Source: Macrolepiota albuminosa
Lineage: Eukaryota > Basidiomycota > Agaricomycetes > Agaricales > Agaricaceae
Assembly (NCBI GenBank): GCA_027475525.1
Contig: JAMWFC010000132.1
Coordinates: 1,155,052 to 1,219,051 of the forward strand
Direction of reading: 5' to 3'
Length of the DNA: 64,000 nt
Part shown: piece after piece, positions 48,368 through 59,551 of the stretch
Layout of the letters: every line of letters begins with the position of its first letter
How positions within the stretch are numbered: position 1 is the stretch's first letter
The notes under the pieces: model-generated
Databases searched by the model: none
What the model was told of the DNA's origin: nothing
The model's input: only the letters and a program-made list of their open reading frames with translations
Position numbers and translations under genes: made by a program

Positions 48368-48874
48368 ATATATATATATATATATATTACTCAGCTGCAT
48401 TGAACTCTTTTAGTCAATTAATTGTACAGTGACAGAGGGTGAGTATGTATAACCTATATGAATAAATACTATACTTACAATTACACTAGATTAACTATGC
48501 ATACAAATAGAGTAATGCTTCAAACAGATGATAGGCCATTGTTGTGTTTGCATATTAGAAGACATGTCACTGTTTAGACACCACCTTGCAAGACATGGCT
48601 ATGCTAATATCTGCTCCTAACTACCTGCTCTGAGCTATCTGCTGCTAACAATTTGCTCCTAACTATTAGCCAGAATTATTATCCAATGAAATTTGTACCC
48701 TTGTTTAATTTAATCTCTTTTTTTTTGTCTCTAGATTTCCTTAGAGGATTATAGCATCAACACCAGTAAACTAACTCTGTAAATCAACAACTCTGTCTTA
48801 TTCTAATATGTTTTTTACTTACTTTTACATAGCTTTGATTAAAATATAAAGGTCAAAACAGTTTGTTTCAATCA

Positions 48875-49029
48875 TTAAAAACCTGACAAGAAGTGTCAAT
48901 GAGTGCATCATGCATCATACAATGCAGGACACACTCATTGACATGATAGGTATAAAAACCTGACAAGAAGTGTCAATGAGTGCATCATGCATCATACAAT
49001 GCAGGACACACTCATTGACATGATAGGTA
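48875..49029. repeat. 77-bp period tandem duplication (7 of 14)
   Basis: The block around 48876-48952 is repeated exactly with period 77 at 48953-49029. Copy 1 of the duplication has it once near 29170. Confidence 0.9.
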
Positions 49030-49505
49030 TTTCTAATCTGTGTCTATAGAAAAACTCAAAGATTATCTAATCTATGTTTTCTAATAAATTCTAAGTTTTT
49101 TTAATACATTTTTTGTAAGATAAACAAAGAATTTTTCCTTAAAAACACTTGAAAGAAATACAACAAGTGTTTATAAAGAAACACAATAATATAAACATTA
49201 TTTTCTTCTTGAGAAAAAAAATTGAAACATGAGTAAATTTATCTATTTGTATCTCAAAGACAATTTTTTTTTCTTTGTTGCAAAAGAAATCATTGAATAA
49301 CTTTGATTTTTTCCTGTTTTTTTTTTTGAAATAGATTTTATGTAATGCTTGAGAAAAACAAGTTAGAAATTATATAACATGTTTCTAACAGGGTTTTCTC
49401 AAGGACCTCCAAGGATTCCCTGAAGTGATTATTTAGCAAATGTGGATAGAATGTACATCTCCTAAACTCAAACCTTGTTGATGAGGAACATTTAAGCTCA
49501 TGTGT

Positions 49506-50046
49506 GCATGATGACTTTCCAACAGCAACCTTTGGCTTTGAAATTCCAATGTAAAGACACCCTGCAAGCTCCATGAACATACTAAACACCTATAGTGACG
49601 ACTCTAATCAAAGTAATGAGAACTACTAATACTTATGAAGAAGAGGAGGGGGGTAGGAGCTATACCAGAAGGGATCATCAAATTAGAAAAAAGAAGATCA
49701 AGGTTTCTACAATTAACAGTACTGTGTGATTATAATAAAACTCAAAATTTTACTATCTATTCTATTATTTCTTATTTGTATGTGCTACTTAAGCCTTCAA
49801 TGTGGGTATGTCAGACTCTGAGAATATTTAGTAACTAAGGATAACAATATATTGGCCACAAGTAATACATGTAGATCCGAGGTCTAGATAGAAATACCAA
49901 AAAACTGCAGTCTATAACAAGTAGAAAAAGAGATGCAGTGCAGCAGCCATGAGCAGATAACATTGATTGCTGTGATGGATAGTAATTATCAGCATACAGA
50001 CAATGCCCAGGATGGTTGACACCAGCTTTCACACATGGCCAGACCC
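49506..50046. other. No gene recognised
   Basis: Short open frames only (for example 49635-49838), without recognisable domains. Confidence 0.4.
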
Positions 50047-50047
50047 T

Positions 50048-50690
50048 GTTGAGAGACATTCCACTAAGCTACTGTGACTTAGTAGAATGTCTTCCAACAT
50101 AAAGTAAACCTGACCCATCTAGTCAGTAAAACCCTGCTCTGTCCTGGGAATGCCAGGTCTGGTAACCATGTGCTAGTGATGTTTCTCCCAACCCTCATCA
50201 AATCTGGGCTCAAAGGCTTTATGCCAGGATATTGTCTGGTAACCATGTGCTAGTGATGTTTCTCCCAACCCTCATCAAATCTGGGCTCAAAGGCTTTATG
50301 CCAGGATATTGCCTCTATCAAACATTGTTGGGAGACATTCCACTAAGCTACAGTGGCTTTGTGGAATGTCTCCCAACATAAAGTAAACCTGACCCATCCA
50401 GTTAGTGGATATCCCTCTCTGTCTTAGGAATGCCAGGGTCAGTAGCCATGTTTTAGTGATGTTTCTCCCAACCCTTATCAAATTTGGGCTCAAAGGTTTC
50501 ATGCCAGGATATTGCCTCTATCAGGGATTGATCTGCCCCCTTCTGGGTCAGTCAGGTTTACTTTATGTTGGGAGACATTCTACTAAGCCACTGTGGCTTA
50601 GTGAAATGTCTCCCTCTGGTCCAGTCAGATTTACTTTATGTTGGAAGACATTCCACTAAGATACAGTGGCTTAGTAGAATGTCTCCCAAC
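50048..50690. repeat. Cluster of four ~50-bp palindromes with tandem spacers
   Basis: GTTGGGAGACATTCCACTAA and its complement form near-perfect hairpins at 50048-50098, 50327-50377, 50567-50614 and 50640-50690. Between them a ~75-bp block with GTTTCTCCCAACCC..ATGCCAGGATATTG recurs. The arms resemble terminal inverted repeats of foldback or MITE-type elements. Confidence 0.7.
50158..50311. repeat. 77-bp period tandem duplication (8 of 14)
   Basis: 50158-50234 is repeated exactly at 50235-50311 within the palindrome cluster. Confidence 0.9.
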
Positions 50691-50699
50691 AGATCCCTG

Positions 50700-51610
50700 C
50701 CCCAATCTTCCTCAAAAATGGAGTTGTTTCAATGTTAAAAGCTCTCAATATTCAGTAATTATTGGCAGTATGTGAGTAATAAATAGGCTATGTTAAGATA
50801 TCACACATTTCACATTGGTGACACCATAGGTGCGCTCCTGACCATGGCCACCCCACGTTTCCTTGGTTCCTCGCCCCATTGATGGACAGTTTATATATTC
50901 TCTATGATACAGAGTACACCCTCAGTTGTTTATACTATGGACTGAGGGTGAGCGTAAATTACAGCACTTAAACTATGAATATCGCTAACTGTACCTTAGA
51001 CTATAGACCGACTACAGTCTGTGATTGTATAGGTACAGAAATAGAGTCGTTTGTACTACGGACTGAGGAATATAGACTGACTACAGTCTGTGATTAATAT
51101 TGTATAGCTGTGGATACCAATGATGATGTCGAGGCGGGGACAAGTGCATCTAGTGTCCATATATGGTCACTAAGTAAGCCTCCGTACAGTGCGTGTACTA
51201 TCACGTGTTATGGCTTTCAAAAGGGTTGGGAGTTTCAAAATCCAGAATACTAAGAGATCGTGGACATGGAGCCACTGATCTTTCAAGCGATATATTAGTT
51301 CAATAGGAGTACAACATAGTTGACCACAAAAATGAAGGGATACACATCTATCTATGTTGCGATATAGTCAACAAGAATAGAAAATGGAGAAAATTGTATT
51401 CAAAGGGTTCCGGAATTAAGTGTCAGTGAGCAAATCAGTACCAAAGTCTCCAAGAGTCTTATAGACCTCTCAGAGAAGTAATCTTCACGATTTTAGAACA
51501 TCCTGACGTGTGAGGCATGAGATACAAGAAACAAGGTATTTGAGCGTGACTTACTATTGATTTGATTCAAAGTCCGCTCAACGCGTCGCGTCGCGTTTCG
51601 TTTAATCAAG
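50700..51610. other. Intergenic; LTR-like hairpin relic
   Basis: 50917-50950 contains CACCCTCAGTTGTT followed by ACTGAGGGTG, like the hairpin of the copia LTRs. GACTACAGTCTGTGATT recurs near 51010 and 51080. No gene. Confidence 0.45.
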
Positions 51611-51679
51611 TATTCATGCCTCCTCGTCACAAAGCTTCTGTCAAGACCTCTTCTCAGCAAAGTAGCATCAGTCCTGAAG

Positions 51680-52018
51680 TTGAAAATTACTCTAAATGCT
51701 CATTTCGATGCCAACCCCACCTTGCGTGAAAATCCAAGATATGAAGGCATTTTCAATCAGACACGACGTCGGCCTACTGCACAGGCTGGAGAGGAGGCTT
51801 CAAACCTCAATATAGCACCTACAGCTGGGCCTACCCCTGCACCACCACAGACTCTCAGACCCTCACCACCAAGCCCGCTGTCTTCAAACATTGTCAATCA
51901 TGTCTGTCAACCGTTATATGTGGCTCGACAACAGCCAATCTACCCACCTCTGCACATGCCCGCACCATGCTTCTCAAATACACACACCCCCTCCACCCTT
52001 CTATCATCCTCATCTTGA
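51680..52018 (+). CDS. Unrecognised Pro/Ser-rich open frame
   Basis: 112 codons, containing TAGPTPAPPQTLRPSPPSP. No domain recognised. It runs into the 19-bp tandem repeat. An upstream ATG at 51616 (MPPRHKASVKTSS) could be joined by splicing. It lies in the 1.3-kb inverted-repeat block and may be a gene fragment or chance. Confidence 0.25.
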   Translation: MKITLNAHFDANPTLRENPRYEGIFNQTRRRPTAQAGEEASNLNIAPTAGPTPAPPQTLRPSPPSPLSSNIVNHVCQPLYVARQQPIYPPLHMPAPCFSNTHTPSTLLSSSS

Positions 52019-52113
52019 TGTACCACATTTGTTTCGATGTACCGCATTTGTTTCGATGTACCGCATTTGTTTCGATGTACCGCATTTGTTTCGATGTACC
52101 GCATTTGTTTCGC
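52017..52113. repeat. 19-bp minisatellite, 5 units
   Basis: GTTTCGATGTACCGCATTT repeated about five times, with the first unit having one change (CCACA for CCGCA). Confidence 0.9.
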
Positions 52114-52682
52114 TCACCATCTCGTATCTTGCAAATCTTGACCTGTATAATTTTGTAAGACAATATTTAGTTATGCATACTTGATAATTTCTCTACTTAC
52201 TCTTTGAATATATATCTTGAGTTACATCTTGGATTGGGAGTGCGACGGAAAAGCAATTCGACCGTGTGCTCAATTGCCGTAGCGGAGTTGAAATTTCCCC
52301 TATGAGTCAGCGTTATGATGTGTGACAAAAGTTTTGAAACTCCCAACTTTTGGGACACGCCCTACCGGCATCGTCCCGACACAACAACACGTCCACCATT
52401 CTCAAATCTGGTCTGGGAGTGTCTTGTTCGAAATTTATCGCACCGACTACAGAAGTCCGATTGAAATAGAGTATTGTCGATGTCTCTTAATTTACAAATT
52501 GGTAAAATTTTTGAAACTCCCAACCAACGATAGTATTCGGGGGTAAGGACGTTTTGATGACAGGTGCTTCCATATGATGACACACATTTTTGTGCATGAC
52601 GACTCTTGCACAGCCAATAACAAAGTTCCACTTTCAGTATAATTCATAACATAAAAGCCTTAGAGGACAACTTGATAAGCTC
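52114..52682. other. Intergenic upstream of GNAT gene
   Basis: No gene recognised. It includes two copies of TTTGAAACTCCCAAC. Confidence 0.5.
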
Positions 52683-53709
52683 ATGTCGTACACCATACGC
52701 AAAATCAACAATCCCACTCGTAATTATTGACTATACGTCCACATGAGAATTCACGTTGACAATCTTGTTACGTTTGCACATCTACAGATGAACAGATCGA
52801 GGAGCTAAGGGCGGTATTTGACGCTGCGTTTGCCACAGGTATGTCACCCACAACCACCGATCGTTTAGGACTCCATATTTTTCGCCTTTTTCCTCAGAAC
52901 AGGCCTTCAAATGTATCGTCGGGCCTGATCACTTCGATAAACTCCTCCAGATCCTGAATCGCTCGCAGATCGTGGCTGGGGCGTTGGGTGGAGATATTTT
53001 TGTTGCCGAAGATAATAATAATAAGAAGATTGTCGGGGGCATCATCTGGTACGACGGTGATCGAGGACAATACGACAGGTATAGTTAATTGTCTTTGCAT
53101 TTACTCATATGTTCTGATACGGTGCCACCTGGCCACACCTAGCGAAGACCAGCGCAAGCAGGCATTGATACCACTGATGGAGAGTTTTCCCAGAGACGTG
53201 AAGGAATGGTATCTGAATGTGCGAGTTTATTTTACTAGCTCACAAACTAATTGCGGCCTGGACTGATGTCGAATATCCCGCAAGTGCGCTCCTAAAATGG
53301 AAAGGTTCAAAAAAGCGACCTTTGGGGACCTTGAGAAGACGGATCGGTACCTTCAGCGAGTTGGCGTTCATCCTTCCTGGCAAGGAAAGGGAGTAGGAAC
53401 TGCATTGATTGAGTATGGTCGAGAAAAGGTAGGAATAGGACGAGACTTTGATAGACTCCGACTGACATCGTTCCTTTGGGATGCAGACAGATGGACACAG
53501 TATCGCTTTACAGGCCGTGGAACCGTCAAATGTGAGTCTGGTCTGCAGCATAAGGGCTTGATTACGTTTGTTGAGTTCGTCACACGTAGGTTGGCTATTA
53601 TGAGTATATAGGCTTCAAGAACAAGGGTCACATTGACATTGAAGCACTGCATGGAAACTTCACTGTCACAGGACTTCTTTGGCAGCCTATAGATGCATCC
53701 ACTGCATGA
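52683..53709 (+). CDS. GNAT-family N-acetyltransferase, seven exons, intact
   Basis: Exons 52683-52719, 52788-52838, 52898-53078, 53143-53218, 53285-53428, 53487-53531 and 53590-53709, with introns of 58-68 bp and GT..AG ends, join into one open frame of 217 residues. The N-terminus reads MSYTIRKINNPT, then EQIEELRAVFDAAFATEQAF. The acetyl-CoA-binding motif A is VGVHPSWQGKGVGTALIEYG (around residues 145-165), with the Q-G-K-G-V-G loop, and the last strand reads NVGYYEYIGFKNKGHIDIE. The family moves an acetyl group from acetyl-CoA to an amine; the substrate is unknown. Probably cytosolic, as no signal peptide or membrane segment is seen. The exon map is my own from splice signals, and phases agree at every junction. 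It is one of the few undamaged genes in a region full of element relics. Confidence 0.85.
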
Positions 53710-54271
53710 TAAATGCATCATTGTCACCTAGTCGTCACATTGTTATATCAAATGTGGGCTGGCCTGTCCGTTACGAGGGGGCGAGAGAGGGACAGGGTGT
53801 GCCACAGTTGTCGCAGCATTATAGCGCAACGATGATATGTATATTCGTATATAGAAGACAATATAATAACACACTGGTGTCAAGTATCGAGAGATGAGTA
53901 TAAGTTTTAGAGTAAGTAAAATAAATGACGCACCTGGTGTCAAGTATCGAGAGATAGCTTGACCCCAGGGCGAGACAACGTATTTATAATGACGTGTATA
54001 TGTAATGAAGTCATATGTGAATCATAGAAAAGTAACATAAGCGTAATTTATGAAATAATAAAAAACATACGTGTATATGATCATAGAATGACATCATAAG
54101 AGATAGCCGAAGTTAGACGTCATTTCCGTTGTCAACAGTCTTTGGATGCAGCCACCTGCTATCCCTTTTTCACCACCCTTCCGTGCTCGTTCTGTTTGTG
54201 AATTGATTTTCTTAACGTAATACTTCGTATTCAAGTGTTTCTTACTGTTTAAATCATGTTCATACTTACGG
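53710..54271. other. Intergenic
   Basis: TGGTGTCAAGTATCGAGAGA occurs twice, near 53876 and 53936 (60 bp apart). No gene recognised. Confidence 0.5.
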
Positions 54272-54887
54272 TTGACCCTCACACGAAGGTATCACCAGAC
54301 TTCAGAACAGATGAATATAGGTTCACCAGAGAAGCTTTTGCTCACAGGGGAGAAGGAATGTCAGATGAACAGGCAGCAGAACATTTATCTATTTAAGGTT
54401 AGAGCTCTCGAACATAGGAAAGCGACCTGGGAAGCAGAGCAAGAAGAAAGAGAAGTGGAGGGGAGAGCAGACCGGGGCCACAGCAGAGATGACGCACCAC
54501 GGCGTGTGACAGACAACGTCACTCTGCAATCTAGACATTCAAGGAATCACTCCCCCGATAGCAAGGAGAAAGCCCTAAATTTAGTGGCAGGGATGCCTGT
54601 TTCCAATGTCATTTAGTATTGGCCCAGGTGTTCTGCTATAAAGAAACTGTGGGAGCACAAGTATATTGAACTTAAGTTATTTCATGCTAAAAGGTAGAGC
54701 AGAAGCAGCAAAAAATAAATCTGCCTCTTCAAGTGAAATCTTTACTCTGGCCAAGGAAGATGACTTACTTTCTCTGAAGCCAGTGATCAACCTCATAGGG
54801 TCAAAGGAGGAAGCAACACAGGACAAAGATCTAGCATGGGATCAGGTATGTGTCGCATTTACCAACTTCTTTGAGCACATTGTCTAG
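54272..54887 (+). pseudogene. Unrecognised charged ORF relic
   Basis: Two open frames, 54272-54616 (Glu/Arg-rich, with AEQEEREVEGRADRG) and 54666-54887 (with EAAKNKSASSSEIFTLAKED, DLLSLKPVINL and DLAWDQVCVAFTNFF), separated by stops. The second part reads like a decayed domain of a larger protein, but I cannot name the family. Confidence 0.35.
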
Positions 54888-55446
54888 GAAAGCTGGCCTG
54901 TCAATATGATAGATGCCCTTCTTCTGCTTAATCAATCATAACCTTTGCAATGATGGATCCAACAGATTGAAGGTTCAAAGCTGGAATTTTCCACATAGGC
55001 CTCATAGGCAACAAAGTCTTAAGGACTCTAAAGAATCAAGTTTATGATGCAAAGAGGAGTACCATCATTAATGGTAAGTAGTAGTTGTGGATCAGGAAAA
55101 GACAGTACTGATAAGGAACAATTGCATGCTACTACATCACATTATCACATTCTACCCCTGCTAATATCACGCTCATAACCCTCACTAATATCACACCCAT
55201 TACTACAATGCAAACAAAGGACCAGATGATTATATATATACCAGCTAGCAAGACAAACACCCTCAGTTGTTTATAATACAGACCAAGAATGAGTTTCTTT
55301 ATCATACTTATATCTACAAATGGACATTAACTGTACTGATAGATTGACACTAAGGTGTCTGTATTTCATTAGGTACCAGAAGTCAGGATTCTAACATCTT
55401 ATGTTCACTCATTAATTGTCACCAACTGGATACTGAACTGCACTAT
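54888..55446. other. Intergenic, LTR-like hairpin half-site
   Basis: CACCCTCAGTTGTT at 55258-55271 matches the copia LTR hairpin arm, without a good partner arm. No gene. Confidence 0.4.
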
Positions 55447-55780
55447 TGTAAGGTAATTTCTGGAAGCTATGGCTCAGTCACACAGCTAACAGAGAGATCC
55501 AAAGTATATTAGAGTATACACTAACAATATCATAATAACTACTCATCTGGCAGAGGAAAATCCAAAAAGAACAAGTCTAGAAATTTCCTATGCCAGGACT
55601 GATGCTTCTGAGGCATCAGAAGTGTGGAAAACAACTGTACAGAATAACAAAACTTTAAAAACTCAAAAATTGCCTAAACAAACAATTATACAAACAAGGC
55701 AAGAAATTCTGGATTTTGAAAGTCGCAAACTCCAGCTTATGTAAGCAGTCAATTTGTAGTGTTAAAGGGGCCACACTTGT

Positions 55781-56791
55781 TGATACAATGCTGTACCAGC
55801 AGTCAGGGACACAACATACACCAGAAGTCAAAATAAACATTTAATCATAAGGCTGAAAATTGTAAGCCTCCTGGTAGCAGTCTCAACAAATTATATCTCC
55901 AAAAACACCCCAATAAATACACAGACAGTACAGAACCTGTAAGCCTCCTGGTAGCAGTCTCAACAAATTATATCTCCAAAAACACCCCAATAAATACACA
56001 GACAGTACAGAATAAAGGGCAGGGACTAGAGCAAGCTATCAACTCAACAATAGTCCAACCACTATAATGGGGAGGGGAAGCGTGGCAGAAGTGACAAAAT
56101 GGGATCAATTTGTGATGATCTAGATCAAGATCAGATCTGACAATGCCTGATTTGACATGACTGAAAGGGGAAAGGAGAAGCATGGAGAGATGTTGAAAGA
56201 AGCATGGAATGCAGGAAAGCGCTAGAAGGAGAAAGAAGGATCTATGAATGGGCTCATGCTAAATAGAGCTGAAGCAAATGGGGAAGTGGCAATCAGAAAC
56301 ATCTGGAGAAATAGTGGAACAAGAAGTTGAATAGTGGAGCCGGTGGCATCAAAACATGCCTCCCAAAAGTGAAATTGGACTATCAAATATGTTCTGGAGG
56401 CTGGGGAGTTGACAATAAAGAGTCATGTGTAGATAGCGGTCTGTGCACCAGAAAAACAGTATAAATAGCCCAGGTTTAGTAGAGAATACATGGGCATTTT
56501 AATAGGCAAAGGCTCAGTGGTTTCCAGGAAGTAAATTACCTAGGCTAAAGTTTATTGAACACCTCTTATTGAAAGTCTATTGGTAGACAAAGGCTCGGTA
56601 GTTCCCAGGGAGTAAACTACTTAGGCTGGAGTTTATTGAGAACCTTCTTCTGCATTGCAGGATATTTGATATTCTGTGGAGCACTCAATACATCAACCTT
56701 ATTATCAAGCACCAGTGTGGATTAGAGAAAACTTTCTAAGACTTCAAGAAAGCCCCAGAACTATTAGTACTACTTGCCTCCAAGTACTACA
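55781..56791. mobile_element. Solo LTR, 4-bp-TSD family, copy C (nested)
   Basis: TGATACAATGCTG..CAAGTACTACA, flanked by TTGT (55777-55780 and 56792-56795). It includes a probable assembly duplication, so the true length is near 934 bp. It has a TATAAATA box near 56460. Confidence 0.85.
55861..56014. repeat. 77-bp period tandem duplication (9 of 14)
   Basis: 55861-55935 is repeated with period 77 at 55938-56012. Copies A and B of the same LTR have this block once. Confidence 0.85.
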
Positions 56792-56975
56792 TTGTCTGAA
56801 TGATAGCTAAAGAACCAGAGCACCTCAGAGGCTGAAAGTAGTACTAATAGATAGTGTTAAAAGAATAGAATCAATAAGGTGAAAGAATGAAAGAAAAAAA
56901 TAAGGAAATAAATGAAAGAGAAGAAAGGAATAAGGAGTGAAAAAGGAAAGAAATGAGGAGTCCTCTGACAATTAT

Positions 56976-57829
56976 GCTGATACACACTGCAAATAATGAC
57001 AATATACATTGCTATAACTGCATATAACTATTTGTTATACTGGGTATCCCTGATCTATTATGGGAACACAACATGCATTAAATTTGCATTATATAAGAAC
57101 ATGGTGGGTGGTATTGCCATTATATAATAGCATCTCACTGGCTTTAATCACTTTCATAAATTTTGCTGCATGTATTAAACCTCTTATGGGCACTTTGATT
57201 GGGGCCAAAGTCTTAAATGTGCTGAAAAATAAAGTGTTTGTGTTAAAAATAGCAAGTAAAAAAAAAAGAGAAAATGCACTCCTTTGTCCACTTAAAAACA
57301 TGACTCCTTGAATTTTTACAGCAACAAGCATAAGAAAGAGAACAAAGTCAGCAAGTATTTTTTACTAATGTGCATGGTTCATCCACAGACTCTACCAGTT
57401 TGATCAATGCAGCCTGTGCAGTACTGCAGAGTGGCAGCAAGAAATTGACAAAGCAGATATAGCTCATTTGTTTCCTGATTTGGCTGATTAAATTATCTTG
57501 AGTTTGGGTTTGATGCCAGAATATCCAAGATATTATAAACCTTTACTCCTTCCAACAAAGAATCAATCAGTCAATTGGTCACTTAATTTGACAAAATCAT
57601 CAAGATTAAATTTTCTAAAGGCCAGTACTTGGGTCCATTGATATTATCAGACCTTTTTAGACCTTACTATTGTAAATCATCTTCAAGCCAAATAAATCAG
57701 GAAAGTTTTGTCTCATACAGAAGCTCTCTTATTCACATACTGTGTTGACTTCAAATGATGCACAATTAATCAATAGTGTGATTGATTATTCACAATTCCT
57801 ATATACATAGAAATCTTTCAATAATATCT
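56976..57829. other. AT-rich element debris
   Basis: No intact gene. Broken frames lie upstream of the RT relic and may belong to it. Confidence 0.4.
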
Positions 57830-58260
57830 ATTTACTCATCTCAAGACTGCCACTAGGCTTCTAAGCACCAGTCTGGGACATTAAAGAAGCTTATTGGACA
57901 ATACCAATTACCCCATTTCAGTGGCCAGAGTTGATTGTCAAACTCATAGAAGCTAATTATTTGTGATCAACACCATGGACCATTCTGGACTTGAGTCTGG
58001 GTATAGATTCTACAGAGTGGTGGGGAATGCAGGCATGCAAATCATCAGAGCAAACAAAATGAGTCCAGCCTCAAGATGAGTTGACAATCACATATTTTTC
58101 TGGATTCACAGAGAATTTATTGACACTTATAATGCTGCTTGCCAGATATAGAAGAAAGAGATCTGTCAGAATAGAGGCAAATGACACAAAGGCAGACAAA
58201 TCTAATACCAAAAAAAGAGAGACCATGACAAAAATCTAAAAGAATATATTCAAGAATGGC
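57830..58260 (+). pseudogene. Reverse transcriptase relic
   Basis: Plus-strand reading, across frame changes: SRLPLGF.APVWDIKEAYWT, IPITPFQWPELIVKL, then FVINTMDHSGLESG, VVGNAGMQIIRANKMSP and VDNHIFFWIHREF. The order and the V-D-(D/N)-H-(L/I)-F-F box are those I associate with a retroelement polymerase family common in agarics. The second catalytic Asp is Asn here. Family assignment is from memory and tentative. Confidence 0.45.
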
Positions 58261-58790
58261 TCACTTAGTCTTCAATTTGTCCCATGCCTCTCCAAAACTT
58301 GAAAAAGACCAGCAAAATTCATATGCAATGCAAGACATTGATGTCATCTCCAAAAAATTTGGCATTTCATAGGAAAAGGAAAAAGACATTTTATTAAGAG
58401 ATGTGATAGCTTATATCAGATTTATATAAAATATCAAACAGTATTGTGTTAATATTTCACAAGAGAAAAGAGATAAATACTTACAAGCCATTGCTAATTG
58501 AGACAAGGCAAGAAGTTGCACTCTGAAAGATGCTCAAAAACTATATAGAAAGCTTTTAAACTCTTACTATATGATGCCAAGAGAAAGAGCTTTTCTCACC
58601 AGCTGAGAAGCCTTCACAGGAATTTTTCATAATTGTCTATTCACCATTCATGCTGAGAACTCCACTAAGAAAAATAGCTAAAGACCTGCTCTAGTGGAAG
58701 CAAGTACTTCATGAACTAATGGAGAAGACAATTTCAGAGCTAAACCCTTACCATGACATACAATCACATAGAGACATCACAACGGTACGT
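58261..58790. other. AT-rich debris, no gene seen
   Basis: Many stops in all frames. It may be the downstream part of the RT relic. Confidence 0.4.
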
Positions 58791-59160
58791 GTCATACGTT
58801 GTACGGGAGCCTGCTTTGTGCCATACCATACGTGTCCAGCGGAGTCCGCTACACTGGAGCAGAGCAGTCCCCACAGTGCTGTAGAATACAGAGCCGTGGA
58901 CGTGTCACAATGTGCTGTATGACACGGTCCGGTGGATCGATAAAAGGCAGGCACACACATGCGCACGCAGGCCTGGCGGATGCCAGCGGACACTAGCGGA
59001 CGTCAATGTGCATCAGCGGCCGCCGGCGGGCATCAGCACATGAGTGAAAACCTCCTCCATTGGCGGACTTCATGGCATGAATAAACCCTCCTCGAGGTTC
59101 CCCATTTCCCTCCCCTCTCCATTCCTCCCCGCAATAACTCGAGGCTGCGCGTCTCCCCTT

Positions 59161-59314
59161 CCATCCTTTTCCCACCCCCGACGCCAGCGTACGTCCACAA
59201 AAGGGCCCTGAAAATCTACGCAGGCCTATCTCCTCTTCCATCCTTTTCCCACCCCCGATGCCAGCGTACGTCCACAAAAGGGCCCTGAAAATCTACGCAG
59301 GCCTATGCAAGCCA
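59161..59314. repeat. 77-bp period tandem duplication (10 of 14)
   Basis: Period 77, with one mismatch (GACGCC against GATGCC) and slightly shorter matching ends. Confidence 0.75.
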
Positions 59315-59472
59315 CCAGCGGACATCCACGCAGACGTACGTCGATGGACTCAAACCTACGTGGGCCCTCCCAGGCCTGCGCAGGACACCAGCGGACATCC
59401 ACAGAGGCCTACGCAGGTCCACGGAGTCTGGTTGGACCAAGGAAAAAAGTAACTTCGTCTTGCCCGCCGTAT

Positions 59473-59551
59473 GCCTGTGGGGGGGAATCGAACCCCCAGC
59501 CTTGGGAAAGCCTCCAGCAACGGAACGCACATTTAACCGTTGCACCACAGG
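59473..59551 (-). tRNA. tRNA-like gene with perfect acceptor and T stems
   Basis: On the minus strand the acceptor CCTGTGG pairs fully with CCACAGG, and the T arm GGGGG-TTCGATT-CCCCC is perfect. The A box reads TGGTGCAACGG and the B box GGTTCGATTCC. Between the anticodon arm and T arm, GCTTT-CCC-AAGGC can form a long variable arm, as in class II tRNAs (Ser, Leu). The anticodon stem is weak, and the loop (around GTTGCT) does not give a standard anticodon, so the isotype is uncertain and it may be a pseudogene. Confidence 0.55.

Larger units (their letters stand above)
42403..49505. repeat. Segmental duplication, copy 2
   Basis: Collinear with 2679-29710 without its insertions. It has empty sites for the solo LTR (46905) and copia element (47159) of copy 1, and its own LTR at 47539-48367, absent from copy 1 (near 28604). 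Confidence 0.9.
51225..52524. repeat. 1.3-kb block bounded by GGTTGGGAGTTTCAAAA inverted repeats
   Basis: GGTTGGGAGTTTCAAAAT at ~51225 and ATTTTTGAAACTCCCAACC at ~52505 face each other. A third copy (TTTTGAAACTCCCAACT) is inside at ~52329. It might be a small DNA-transposon relic, but no target duplication was found. Confidence 0.4.
55447..56970. mobile_element. Solo LTR, TGTAAG..TGACA family, with nested LTR
   Basis: The left part 55447-55780 and right part 56796-56970 together match 23751-24269. The flanks are ACTAT (55442-55446) and ATTAT (56971-56975), a 5-bp duplication with one change. A 4-bp-TSD LTR is inserted in it. Confidence 0.8.

Noticed and set aside
53874..53956. Repeat TGGTGTCAAGTATCGAGAGA as a 77-bp scar
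   Set aside because: The period is 60 bp and only about 20-25 bp match.
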